From the IMG/VR virus record IMGVR_UViG_3300032299_000162, positions 1 through 25,008 of that record: DNA of 25,008 nucleotides; one strand, 5' to 3'. Below are positions 1 through 6,092 of this stretch, one piece after another (position 1 is the stretch's first letter; every line of letters begins with the position of its first letter). Below the pieces are notes generated by a model. That model saw only the letters and a program-made list of their open reading frames with translations, did not search any database and was not told the DNA's origin. Origin of the DNA: a virus. A program made the translations under genes and the position numbers.

Positions 1-1445
1 ATGTTCTTATGCTTAACCCAATTTACTGTTGTGATTGACGGGATACGCGGTGTAATTTCTAAACCTTTAGGCCAAACTCCAAACTTCTCACGATATTTGT
101 GGTTAGCCCACCCTGAATTGTAGTTTTTATCTTGTGCAATATGCAGTAATTCTGAGTAAAAGAATTGTTTCTCTTTGCCATCAGACTTGCCCATGTCTTG
201 CAAAGCAACTAACTCTCCAGCAACGGCATCAAGCATCTTCTTTTGCTTTACATAACCACAAGCGGGACAGTTATCACTATTCTTAGGCCACAACGCGGAG
301 CATTTAGGACACTTAGACTCTTTCTTTTCCTTATCAGTAGGCTCTTTCTTAGTCTTTTCTTCTTTGTTATGCAAGTCTTTGACACCTTCATCGTAGACTT
401 GATCCCATTCCTCTCTGAACCTAATGTAATTACCTGAGTGATCTAACCATAAGGCAAACTCTTTGCCTTCGCATGGTCGCATGACGCGCCCTAGTTGCTG
501 AATATGGGAAGATAAAGATTTAGAAAATGGCCTAGCTGATACCCCAACCATAACATCAGGCACATCAAAGCCCCTAGTAAGAATATCAGTAGCGATAAGA
601 CCATGAATATCTGTATCGGGCTTGGAGAAATCTTCGATGGCAGCTTTTTTAAAATCATCATTATCCTTGTATGAAATAGAAACAAAGTTATAACCTTTAT
701 TAGCAAACTGTTGAACCAAGTCTGCTCCATGCGCTACACCAGCACAGAACACGATAGTCTTGCGGGGTCTGCCAAATACTTCATGGCATTTCTGTATCCA
801 TTCCTGAACAATATCCCCTGTAATCTGCATCCCGCGCTCAGTTACTTGATCTGGACTCCATTCACCAGCCAGCTTCTTTACCCCCGTCATGTCAATCTCT
901 TTGGAGATATACACTTTAAGCGGGGTAAGCCATGACTTATCTACCAACGCGCCCGTAGTTGAGGCGCAGATAACATTGCTATAAATGTTGCCAAGCCCCT
1001 TGGTAAAAGGGGTTGCGGTCAGTCCAATGACTTTTAACTTGGGATTGTTTTGGATTAGTTCGGTGATCTTTGAACGGGTGATATGGCACTCATCCACAAT
1101 CAATAGATCAATATCAGGGAACTTTTGCCTACGCTCCAAGGTCTGCGCGGAGCATACTTGGATGCGCTCGGTGGTGTCATACTTCCAATGATTGGCCTGA
1201 TATACACCATGTTTAATGCGATATTTAGATAAGCGCATACTCGTCTGATCTACCAGCACAATCCTGTCTAGGATCATAGCTGAACGCTTGTAGTTATCAG
1301 AGGTAGCCTTCATTAGGGAGATGGCTACTTCAGTCTTGCCAAACCCTGTTGGTGCGTATAGTAACTGGGTTCTATGACCCTTCTTAAATCCGTCCCGCAG
1401 CGCATCTATAACCCAAGATTGATGCTCTCTTAAATGCAAATCCAT
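1..1445 (-). CDS. SF2 DEAD/DECH-box helicase with C-terminal zinc-binding motif (partial, runs off left edge)
   Basis: An ATP-dependent superfamily 2 helicase, probably acting in phage DNA replication, recombination or repair. I translated it from the ATG at 1445, which has GGAG seven bases upstream; 481 codons are open to the window edge, so the C-terminus is missing. Visible motifs are Walker A (APTGFGKTEV, about residues 30-40), the DECH box (118-121), LTATP (about 146-150), and motif VI QQLGRVMRP (about 317-325), which is a complete helicase core. About residue 375 onward there is CPKC followed 12 residues later by CPAC, a likely zinc ribbon, with a Lys/Glu-rich linker before it. This layout matches phage DEAD/DEAH helicases of the UvsW/RecQ-like or type III Res class, but I cannot assign a subfamily. 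It is the last visible gene of the operon that starts near 2698, after a 36-nt gap containing a 5-bp hairpin (1461-1475). Confidence 0.9.
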   Translation of the reverse strand, partial: MDLHLREHQSWVIDALRDGFKKGHRTQLLYAPTGFGKTEVAISLMKATSDNYKRSAMILDRIVLVDQTSMRLSKYRIKHGVYQANHWKYDTTERIQVCSAQTLERRQKFPDIDLLIVDECHITRSKITELIQNNPKLKVIGLTATPFTKGLGNIYSNVICASTTGALVDKSWLTPLKVYISKEIDMTGVKKLAGEWSPDQVTERGMQITGDIVQEWIQKCHEVFGRPRKTIVFCAGVAHGADLVQQFANKGYNFVSISYKDNDDFKKAAIEDFSKPDTDIHGLIATDILTRGFDVPDVMVGVSARPFSKSLSSHIQQLGRVMRPCEGKEFALWLDHSGNYIRFREEWDQVYDEGVKDLHNKEEKTKKEPTDKEKKESKCPKCSALWPKNSDNCPACGYVKQKKMLDAVAGELVALQDMGKSDGKEKQFFYSELLHIAQDKNYNSGWANHKYREKFGVWPKGLEITPRIPSITTVNWVKHKN

Positions 1446-1481
1446 ATTACTCCTTAACTTCCGCAAACCCTGCGGTGTGGG

Positions 1482-1640
1482 TTACTTTTTAACTAATGAC
1501 TCTTTCAACATATCAATCAACTCTCCAAGATGATACGCATATTCAAATGTCTTTCTGTATTGACGATTGTTTGCACTTTCTTCTATGCCCTTTAACAACT
1601 TCTTAGCATTGATTAAATATTCAGAATAATCCTTCTCCAT
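1482..1640 (-). CDS. small hypothetical protein, 52 aa
   Basis: A 52-residue open frame with an ATG at 1640 that overlaps the TAA stop of the upstream ParB-like gene as TAATG, a classic translational-coupling arrangement. The protein begins MEKDYSEYLINAKKLL, is rich in Lys, Glu and Tyr, has no cysteine and no membrane segment, and should be mainly alpha-helical (LGELIDMLKESL near the end). I recognise no family. Its position between the ParB-HTH gene and the helicase, with tight coupling, supports that it is a real gene of this operon; its function is unknown. Confidence 0.6.
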   Translation of the reverse strand: MEKDYSEYLINAKKLLKGIEESANNRQYRKTFEYAYHLGELIDMLKESLVKK

Positions 1641-2479
1641 TATTCACCTTTGTTTAATTTTTTCTTTAATGAATTAACTGTTTTAATAAGTTCTGCGTTA
1701 CGGTTCTGGAACATATCGCGGCTTTCTCGTAGTGCATTATTGTCAATTTCCAAAATACGGATTTGTTCTCTAAGATTCTTAATAGTCTCTTCCGCGTCAA
1801 TCTTTTCGATCTCGGAGGCATCCCATTGACCAACCGCGATCTTATCTCTGAGAAGCGTGTTTTCATCTGCAAGATTGGTGATGGTGTCCATGAGTTCACG
1901 CATCTTTTCTTCTGCTGGATCATAGTTTTTCTTACCATATTTTTCATCCTTCGGATCATCTCTTGGCTTAATCTTTTTGCCAATGTTAGATGTGTTCATA
2001 GTTGTTTCGTTGCCATGCTTATCAACGTAAGTCTTTTCCTTTGGTGCATCAGGCTCACGCTCTTTCTTTACGCGCCCGACTGTCATAGCTGATACGCCAA
2101 TGTGCTTGGCTATCTGCACGTTAGACCACTTCTTCCACTTGGGATGATCCAACATAATTTCAATTGATCTGCGATAGTCCTCAGCAGTCATGTTTAAACC
2201 ATGCTTGTTGTCTCCAAGAGCAAAGAGGGTAGCATCATCTACCGTGCCGTCTTTAACGTCAGCAGAGATCGTTTCCTTGCCGTTTAGCTTGGTTGCAAAT
2301 AGTCTATGGAATCCAGAGGCCAGCCAGTAGCTTGAGCCATCAAAGAATACGATGATTGGCGGGAATGTTTCGCCATCTTTCATCTGTTCAGCGTATTCGC
2401 TTACTTTATTCTGGTTTAATTGCTTGCGTATCTGTGTGCCACCATCGATACGAATGTCTGATACTTTAAGTTCTTTCAA
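1640..2479 (-). CDS. ParB/Srx-fold protein with helix-turn-helix and C-terminal coiled coil
   Basis: 279 aa. Residues 1-100 look like a ParB N-terminal (ParB/sulfiredoxin) domain: an opening strand pair (LKVSDIRIDGGTQIR), then LASGFHRLFATKLNG (53-67), where GFHR replaces the GxxR phosphate-binding motif of ParB. Residues 118-138 (SNVQIAKHIGVSAMTVGRV) form a clear helix-turn-helix. After a Lys/Asp-rich linker, residues from about 190 to the end form a long predicted coiled coil. In plasmids and chromosomes ParB proteins bind parS DNA and CTP; phage versions are usually unassigned DNA-binding proteins, transcription regulators or nucleases. The ATG at 2479 follows CTAGGAG at good spacing. It lies directly downstream of a repeat-rich noncoding segment, so it is a candidate binder of those repeats (inference). 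Confidence 0.85.
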   Translation of the reverse strand: MKELKVSDIRIDGGTQIRKQLNQNKVSEYAEQMKDGETFPPIIVFFDGSSYWLASGFHRLFATKLNGKETISADVKDGTVDDATLFALGDNKHGLNMTAEDYRRSIEIMLDHPKWKKWSNVQIAKHIGVSAMTVGRVKKEREPDAPKEKTYVDKHGNETTMNTSNIGKKIKPRDDPKDEKYGKKNYDPAEEKMRELMDTITNLADENTLLRDKIAVGQWDASEIEKIDAEETIKNLREQIRILEIDNNALRESRDMFQNRNAELIKTVNSLKKKLNKGE

Positions 2480-2518
2480 TTTTTTCTCCTAGCAGTTTGG
2501 TCTAACAGTATATCAAAG

Positions 2519-2698
2519 TTATTTATTGTTACTACATTCAATCAGGTCTGTTGAGTCTTGGCCTACTAAGAATCCAATAGAGCCAGCGTTATCGCGCAGC
2601 GCTTTGGCTATCACCTCATGCAACATAGCCACGTTGATGTGACCAGTTGAAACCAGTCTGGCGTTGTAGATCAATTCCCAAGTTTTAAAGTTTTCCAA
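2519..2698 (-). CDS. small hypothetical protein, 59 aa, TTG start
   Basis: A 59-residue frame ending in TAA at 2519. No ATG gives a full-length product, but a TTG at 2698 is preceded by a strong GGAGG five bases away, so I choose TTG. The protein (MENFKTWELIYNARLVSTGH at the start) has no transmembrane segment and one cysteine near its C-terminus. I do not recognise a family. It is the first gene after the noncoding segment at 2699-3212 and lies 39 nt before the ParB-HTH gene, so it probably opens that operon. Function is unknown. Confidence 0.6.
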   Translation of the reverse strand: MENFKTWELIYNARLVSTGHINVAMLHEVIAKALRDNAGSIGFLVGQDSTDLIECSNNK

Positions 2699-2750
2699 AA
2701 GTCCTCCAGTTAGTTATATAAGTAACATTAACGCGATAAGTAGAAACAAG

Positions 2751-2880
2751 ATGCTTATTGGTGAACGCACTCCAGCCACCTAGAGTGCGCCTTTAACTGT
2801 ATGCTTATTGGAGCCACAGCACTCGCCAGACTTTCGTAGAATCGGATCTAAGCTTCGCCACCGATTTGTGCGCTGTTACA
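2751..2880. repeat. imperfect tandem duplication of a hairpin-bearing unit
   Basis: The 11-mer ATGCTTATTGG occurs at 2751-2761 and 2801-2811. In each copy it is followed within 5-7 bases by GCACTC and later by GCCACC, then by GTGCGC and a TTA. The order of these blocks is the same in both copies, so this looks like an old duplication in which the second copy gained an insert carrying the AATCGG/CCGATT hairpin. Copy 1 folds as CGCACTC/GAGTGCG; copy 2 can pair ACAGC with GCTGT outside its inner hairpin. Function is not evident. Confidence 0.5.
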
Positions 2881-3009
2881 TCTACTTAACCCCCAGTTGC
2901 GCTTGTATCTATATCGCTGATGTTTTTAGCCGTCCGATATAAACCGCGAGGGGAACAAAGAAGGCAAACGAATTGAATCGTCTGTCCACTTTGTTTCCCT
3001 AGCCCGTGT

Positions 3010-3038
3010 AGGTTAATGCAATCAAAAAATATTTGCAA
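3010..3038 (-). promoter_or_regulatory. possible sigma70-like promoter
   Basis: On the minus strand TTGCAA (3033-3038) is followed by a 17-base spacer and TAACCT (3010-3015), just downstream of the terminator that ends the preceding operon. The match to consensus is weak, especially at -10. Position, not sequence quality, is the main argument: an operon beginning at 2698 needs its own start after such a strong terminator. Confidence 0.3.
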
Positions 3039-3055
3039 CAATTTTTTTATAAAGG

Positions 3056-3086
3056 AAAACCCCTAGAGAATTAGTCTAGGGGTTTT
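3056..3086. terminator. strong intrinsic terminator, probably bidirectional
   Basis: Perfect 12-bp stem AAAACCCCTAGA / TCTAGGGGTTTT with a 7-base loop (3068-3074). On the minus strand the stem ends in TTTT followed by CCTTTAT, giving a usable U-rich tail; on the plus strand it also ends in TTTT. It most likely ends leftward transcription of the operon whose last gene is the DUF1364 nuclease at 3213-3503. Confidence 0.8.
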
Positions 3087-3212
3087 GGGGATCGTGTGAT
3101 CCGAGGGCTTGCGTTGCACAAGTTAACTGCTAGGGAAACAAAGTGCGTGTCAGTAGTGTGGGCTGACAACTAAATATACCATAAACTGTCCAAAGAAGTC
3201 TATATGTAGTGT

Positions 3213-3503
3213 CTACCTAACTTCTATGTGGTTATTTTCAAACAACCAGCTAACAGTTCTGCGGTGTGCTTCTTCCCATGCCTCAATACGTTCAGCCTTG
3301 GAGAGCGATTTGCCTTGGTCGATTTCCATGTGGCACGAATAACACATTGCCGCGACTCTGTAATCATGCGCTTTAATTCCTCGGCCTTTACCGTCTCGAA
3401 GCTGATTGGAATGTGCAGCCACAACTGTGCCGTCTTCTCTACCACACGCTTGGCATGGGGATTGTCTAATAACATCTAATAACTTTCTATCTCTATAAAT
3501 CAT
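3213..3503 (-). CDS. DUF1364 (YbcO-like) small phage nuclease
   Basis: 96 aa. It matches what I know of the DUF1364 family, which includes YbcO of the E. coli DLP12 prophage, an HNH-like small nuclease. Visible hallmarks are C17-x2-C20, AAHSN around 29-33, GKGRGIKAHD (38-47), the C54-x2-C57-H58 metal-binding cluster, EIDQGK (60-65), and a C-terminal ER...W..AHRRT helix. Length is normal for the family. The substrate is probably branched or damaged phage DNA in recombination (inference from the neighbouring recombination genes). The ATG at 3503 overlaps the preceding TGA as ATGA. It is the last gene before the terminator at 3056-3086. Confidence 0.85.
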   Translation of the reverse strand: MIYRDRKLLDVIRQSPCQACGREDGTVVAAHSNQLRDGKGRGIKAHDYRVAAMCYSCHMEIDQGKSLSKAERIEAWEEAHRRTVSWLFENNHIEVR

Positions 3504-3943
3504 AGATCTAGATGATACACATAGCGAAAGTCTTTATTAGGTATCACTACGCAATTCTCTGTCCTGACTTCATGGTTTCTGCGCATTACTTTGACTTCTG
3601 GGCTACCTTCTATTGGGAAATAAAGGTATAAATCATCAAACTCAACAAACATAAGGGCTGGAACTTTACGTTTTGCACCCTCGGCCATCATGGTTTTAAA
3701 CTTTTTTTCGCTAAACTGAAAGTCTGGGAATGTTCCAAAGTTATTAAATCTTCTGCGGTATTCCCCTATGGCAACTAACTTATCACCTCTAAAAAACTCC
3801 CAATCCCATATACTCATTGGCTCTTGAGTCTCAATGTGGACATTGAGAAAATTCATTAACTGATAAGCAGCAGTAGACTGGTTCATAGAGTCTTGCTCTA
3901 TTTGCCAGTCCTCCTTACGGTTTAAACCTTTCTCAAGGATCAT
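3500..3943 (-). CDS. conserved-looking phage protein, possibly a PD-(D/E)XK-type nuclease fold
   Basis: 147 aa with no motif that I recognise with certainty. The middle region, WDWEFFRGDKLVAIGEYRRR (46-65), has an acidic residue (D47), a turn and then E61-Y-R63, which resembles the D...(E)xK core of PD-(D/E)XK nucleases with Arg in place of Lys. A lysine-rich helix (FSEKKFKTMM, 77-86) and a hydrophobic strand (VPALMFVEFDDLYLYFPI) follow. This is a structural guess only. It is coupled by ATGA overlaps to the glycosyltransferase upstream and the DUF1364 nuclease downstream, and the nuclease neighbour mildly favours a role on nucleic acid. Confidence 0.5.
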   Translation of the reverse strand: MILEKGLNRKEDWQIEQDSMNQSTAAYQLMNFLNVHIETQEPMSIWDWEFFRGDKLVAIGEYRRRFNNFGTFPDFQFSEKKFKTMMAEGAKRKVPALMFVEFDDLYLYFPIEGSPEVKVMRRNHEVRTENCVVIPNKDFRYVYHLDL

Positions 3944-4692
3944 GCAGACCTTGGTAATTGTCCGCTAAATGTGTATGTGCCAGTATGCCCAAAAGCTGCC
4001 CAAGGCGCTGCGTAAACCTTAAATCCAGCCTCACGAGCAATTTTGCAGAAGTGGTAGTCCTCAGATAGCAGGCGGTTAGATTCTTCGTCAATACTGGTGG
4101 CAAAGAACTCCTTAATTATCTTAACTTCACGAACAGTATCCACGGCATGGTACATATCATTGGTATAACTGGGAACTTTATCGGATAAAGCATCAAATAC
4201 TTTACGTTTAATTAACATAAAGCCAGTGCCGCCATTAGCAATCTCCATTGGATCCATGATCGGACCACTTGTTGTTTGTGTGCCATTTGGGAGATTAACC
4301 ACGAAAGCTCCAGTATGTTTAGATAGTTCTGCTGGTGGAACGCCACGCTTGACCGCTGCCTCTACCTCCATCCAGTTAATCTCTTTCTTTGGATATAGGC
4401 CACAGATGATGTCCTTATCTGCCTTAATCATTAGGGCAATATCGTTGGGATTAAAGCTAATATCGGCATCAATAAACATTAGGTGAGTAGCATCAGACTT
4501 AATAAAGTCATAGGCCATACTGTTACGAGCACGGGTAATCAGGCTTTCATTCATCATAAATGAGTAATACATCTGGATATTGTTTTGACCGCACATACCC
4601 ACCATTTGCATGATTCCAGAGGTATACATACCTGTACATAAACCGCCGTACATTGGTGTAGCTACAAATAATCTAACTTGATCTTTACTCAT
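3940..4692 (-). CDS. GT-A fold glycosyltransferase-like protein
   Basis: 250 aa. It would transfer a sugar from a nucleotide-sugar donor in the host cytoplasm. An N-terminal strand (RLFVATPMYGG, 7-17) is followed by RARNSMAYDFIKSDATHLMFIDADISF (54-80 region) with the metal/nucleotide-binding D75-A-D77, then CGLYPKK. A glycine-rich acceptor segment (ANGGTGFMLIKRKVF, about 152-166) and SEDYHFCKIAREAGFKV with a later GHTG complete the fold. This pattern is common among phage-encoded glycosyltransferases of the GT2-like clan. It lies at the downstream end of the sugar cassette, coupled by ATGA to the genes on both sides. The acceptor, whether host O-antigen, phage DNA or a virion protein, cannot be read from the sequence. 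Confidence 0.75.
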   Translation of the reverse strand: MSKDQVRLFVATPMYGGLCTGMYTSGIMQMVGMCGQNNIQMYYSFMMNESLITRARNSMAYDFIKSDATHLMFIDADISFNPNDIALMIKADKDIICGLYPKKEINWMEVEAAVKRGVPPAELSKHTGAFVVNLPNGTQTTSGPIMDPMEIANGGTGFMLIKRKVFDALSDKVPSYTNDMYHAVDTVREVKIIKEFFATSIDEESNRLLSEDYHFCKIAREAGFKVYAAPWAAFGHTGTYTFSGQLPRSA

Positions 4693-4931
4693 TTTTTCTT
4701 CCCTTTTGTTATAGCTTCTTGTTGCGTTCGGTTGATGCTCATAATTTCGCCTGCTAAAAGCTCAAGGTGTTCACTATATTCTTGCAGTATTGTAGTAGCC
4801 GCCCACAACGCACCACTCTCTGCATTGTCTGTAATTCTATCGGCAACAAGCTCTACAATCATTGCGGCACTATGTACCTTGTATCCCAGTTCACTTACTT
4901 GGTTTGCTTTTTCCCACAGTCCGTCTACCAT
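4689..4931 (-). CDS. small hypothetical protein, 80 aa
   Basis: I choose the ATG at 4931 (MVDGLWEKAN...) because AGGAG lies seven bases upstream; an in-frame TTG at 4958 would add nine residues (NNKKRRSK) but has no good ribosome site. The protein is helical, rich in Ala, Glu and Leu (HSAAMIVELVADRI; ALWAATTILQEYSEHLELLA) and ends in GKKK. The length, Ala-rich helices and an LWA segment recall small bacterial and phage helical proteins that I cannot name. The start overlaps the end of the 64-aa gene upstream by 41 bases, and the stop overlaps the glycosyltransferase start as ATGA. Function unknown. Confidence 0.6.
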   Translation of the reverse strand: MVDGLWEKANQVSELGYKVHSAAMIVELVADRITDNAESGALWAATTILQEYSEHLELLAGEIMSINRTQQEAITKGKKK

Positions 4932-5085
4932 TTTGCTTCTCCTTTTTTTGTTGTTCAATATACTGCCTTAGTATGCTTAGTAAGCCTTCTTGTACTAAAA
5001 ACCCCAGCCCTTCGCTATCAAAGTTAACTTCGGCATCAGCCGAGCCATCCTTGTTTTTCTTAATTACTTTTACTGTGATTTCCAT
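4891..5085 (-). CDS. small phage protein, 64 aa
   Basis: Begins MEITVKVIKKNKDGSADAEV, a beta-hairpin-like opening (alternating hydrophobic and charged residues), then a helix (GFLVQEGLLSILRQYIEQ) and a Lys-rich tail. Proteins with an ITVKVIxxNxDGSA opening are common unannotated small phage proteins; I know of no function. The ATG at 5085 follows GGGGGAAAC at usable spacing. It overlaps the 55-aa gene upstream by 16 bases and the 80-aa gene downstream by 41 bases, so three small genes are nested end to end here. Confidence 0.65.
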   Translation of the reverse strand: MEITVKVIKKNKDGSADAEVNFDSEGLGFLVQEGLLSILRQYIEQQKKEKQNGRRTVGKSKPSK

Positions 5086-5237
5086 GTTTCCCCCAACGCA
5101 ATAGCATCGTAGACTTGACGTGCTACTTTTAACACATACTCAATATCGTTAGGGCTAAGTTGCCCCATTAGTTGTAGTATTTTCATAACGGCAACATCGT
5201 TGTCTAACGGTTGCGCCTTGACTAAATTCTCAATCAT
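5070..5237 (-). CDS. small hypothetical protein, 55 aa
   Basis: A 55-residue frame from the ATG at 5237, which overlaps the TGA of the upstream glycosyltransferase as ATGA, to TAA at 5070, inside the next gene. The sequence is helical (DVAVMKILQLMGQLSPNDIE, then YVLKVARQVYDAIALGE); the LSPNDIEYVLKVARQ part resembles short protein-interaction helices. No catalytic motif, signal peptide or membrane segment. The coupling on both sides is the best evidence that it is translated. Confidence 0.6.
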   Translation of the reverse strand: MIENLVKAQPLDNDVAVMKILQLMGQLSPNDIEYVLKVARQVYDAIALGETWKSQ

Positions 5238-5938
5238 TTCTTTCTCCAAGGTAGTTCGCCGTAGGCTTTTTTCATAACTTCGTTGCCTTCTCTAAACATA
5301 TTAAGTAGTCTTTCGGGTGCTCTGTAATTAACCGTAGCCTCTCCCGTGCATCCGAAGGCAGGCAGAGCTGATGCGGCAGCTTTATAGAATCCCCTGTCTG
5401 CGCCCCATTGACCATAGAAGCTATGTGCCACACGCACCAAATACTCCCGCTTAAAGCAATAACAGTTAGTATCGACAAAATTAAGTGTATGGTCATAATA
5501 TGTCGGGTTCCTACCGAGTGACTCGCAATCATCGTCACAAACATATTGTCCTGATTCATCTACTATTTTCCTTAAGCTGTAAGACCACATCAGGTCTTTT
5601 GATTTAATCTTTTGTAGCAACGTTTCTACATGGTTTGGCTCAAACCAATTGTCCTCATCCAAAAATAGGATGTAATCGGCATTTACCATCAGCGGCATAG
5701 CTGCATAGACTCTGTGTCCATACCAGTTATTAGCACCTACGTTTTCAGGAAGCGTCATAAATGTTGGGCATCCGTGCATACCATCTTCGTGCATAAAGAA
5801 ATCGCTTTCGGCTCTAGACCCATCAAACACAACAAGATGTTCTACAGGAGTATTTATAGTTTGGTCTGTAACGCTTTCAATTGCCTTCAATAATGACTCT
5901 TTCCCAGTAGTCGGGGTGATTACCATGATCCTAGACAT
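5234..5938 (-). CDS. family 2-like glycosyltransferase (GT-A)
   Basis: 234 aa. It opens with the typical nucleotide-sugar-binding strand and turn (MSRIMVITPTTGKESLLKAIESV), then HLVVFDGS (34-41), NVGANNWYGHRVYA, and the metal-binding D94-E-D96-N-W motif in YILFLDEDNWFEPNH. A FVDTNCYCFKREYL acceptor-loop strand and a GQWGADRGFYKAA segment follow. These are standard for GT-A enzymes of CAZy family GT2 and relatives. It has no membrane segment and would act on cytoplasmic substrates. Its start overlaps the end of the 53-aa protein gene by eight bases. It is distinct from, not a copy of, the other GT-A gene at 3940-4692, so two different sugars or linkages are plausible. Confidence 0.8.
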   Translation of the reverse strand: MSRIMVITPTTGKESLLKAIESVTDQTINTPVEHLVVFDGSRAESDFFMHEDGMHGCPTFMTLPENVGANNWYGHRVYAAMPLMVNADYILFLDEDNWFEPNHVETLLQKIKSKDLMWSYSLRKIVDESGQYVCDDDCESLGRNPTYYDHTLNFVDTNCYCFKREYLVRVAHSFYGQWGADRGFYKAAASALPAFGCTGEATVNYRAPERLLNMFREGNEVMKKAYGELPWRKK

Positions 5939-6092
5939 TACTAATATCCCTTTCTTTAATCATGGCATCAGCAATCTCATAGGCACGGGCAACAGCTACC
6001 TGATCCCATGTCTTCTCTGACGTATCAAACTTCCAATCGCCAGCGCAGATACCAGCCATAACTCTTACCGCAAACTCATCTCTTAGGTTCAT
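5931..6092 (-). CDS. small LRDxFA...ADAM family phage protein, 53 aa
   Basis: Translated from ATG 6092 to TAG 5931. It reads MNLRDEFAVRVMAGICAGDW and ends with RAYEIADAMIKERDISNV. The LRD-x-FA opening and (Y/W)E-x-ADAM-x-x-x-R ending also occur in the 60-aa protein at 7802-7984, so the two look like paralogues. Proteins of this pattern are frequent in tailed phages and have no assigned role that I know of. It is predicted to form two helices, soluble, without signal peptide. It overlaps the radical SAM gene upstream by 17 bases and the glycosyltransferase downstream by eight, so it is embedded in the sugar cassette. Confidence 0.7.
   Translation of the reverse strand: MNLRDEFAVRVMAGICAGDWKFDTSEKTWDQVAVARAYEIADAMIKERDISNV

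Larger units (their letters stand above)
2946..3145. repeat. three-copy 15-bp motif in inverted and direct orientation
   Basis: Plus-strand reading gives GCGAGGGGAACAAAG at 2946-2960, CTTTGTTTCCCTAGC at 2989-3003 and GCTAGGGAAACAAAG at 3129-3143. The second and third are perfect reverse complements, extending to 17 bp (2987-3003 against 3129-3145). The first matches the third at 13 of 15 positions. The middle copy can therefore pair with either neighbour in a transcript, and the perfect pairing encloses the terminator at 3056-3086. This may be a set of protein-binding sites (the ParB-HTH protein is a candidate) or an RNA switch. Confidence 0.6.
2699..3212. other. 514-base noncoding segment rich in hairpins and repeats
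   Basis: I find no convincing gene here on either strand. The segment holds: (a) an intrinsic terminator hairpin at 3056-3086; (b) three copies of a 15-base motif in mixed orientation (2946-2960, 2989-3003, 3129-3143); (c) a duplicated unit beginning ATGCTTATTGG at 2751 and 2801, exactly 50 bases apart; (d) hairpins at 2766-2789 (7-bp stem CGCACTC/GAGTGCG), 2840-2866 (6-bp stem AATCGG/CCGATT) and 3148-3168 (TGTCAG/CTGACA). It separates the DUF1364 nuclease operon from the ParB/helicase operon. Likely roles are transcription termination plus a structured leader or regulator-binding region; a replication origin or a small RNA is possible. A micro-ORF of 26 codons with a GTG start (2909-2989) is visible but unsupported. 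Confidence 0.65.

Noticed and set aside
1461-1475. Terminator between the 52-aa gene and the helicase
   Set aside because: Only a 5-bp stem and no T tract; the helicase ribosome site follows at once, so read-through is expected.
1763-2092. Plus-strand ORF of 109 codons opposite the ParB-HTH gene
   Set aside because: Antisense to a well-supported gene, with no ribosome site and a composition typical of a shadow frame.
2811-2880. tRNA-like fold in the noncoding segment
   Set aside because: There are nested stems, but no T-arm consensus (GTTCRA) or credible anticodon arm, and no 7-bp acceptor stem on either strand.
2909-2989. 26-codon minus-strand ORF with GTG start after AGGG
   Set aside because: Very short, overlaps the repeat motif, and no sign of homology or coupling; the apparent ribosome site is part of the repeat.
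4932-4958. Longer start (TTG) for the 80-aa gene
   Set aside because: AGGAG precedes the ATG at 4931 at proper spacing, and the TTG has no ribosome site.
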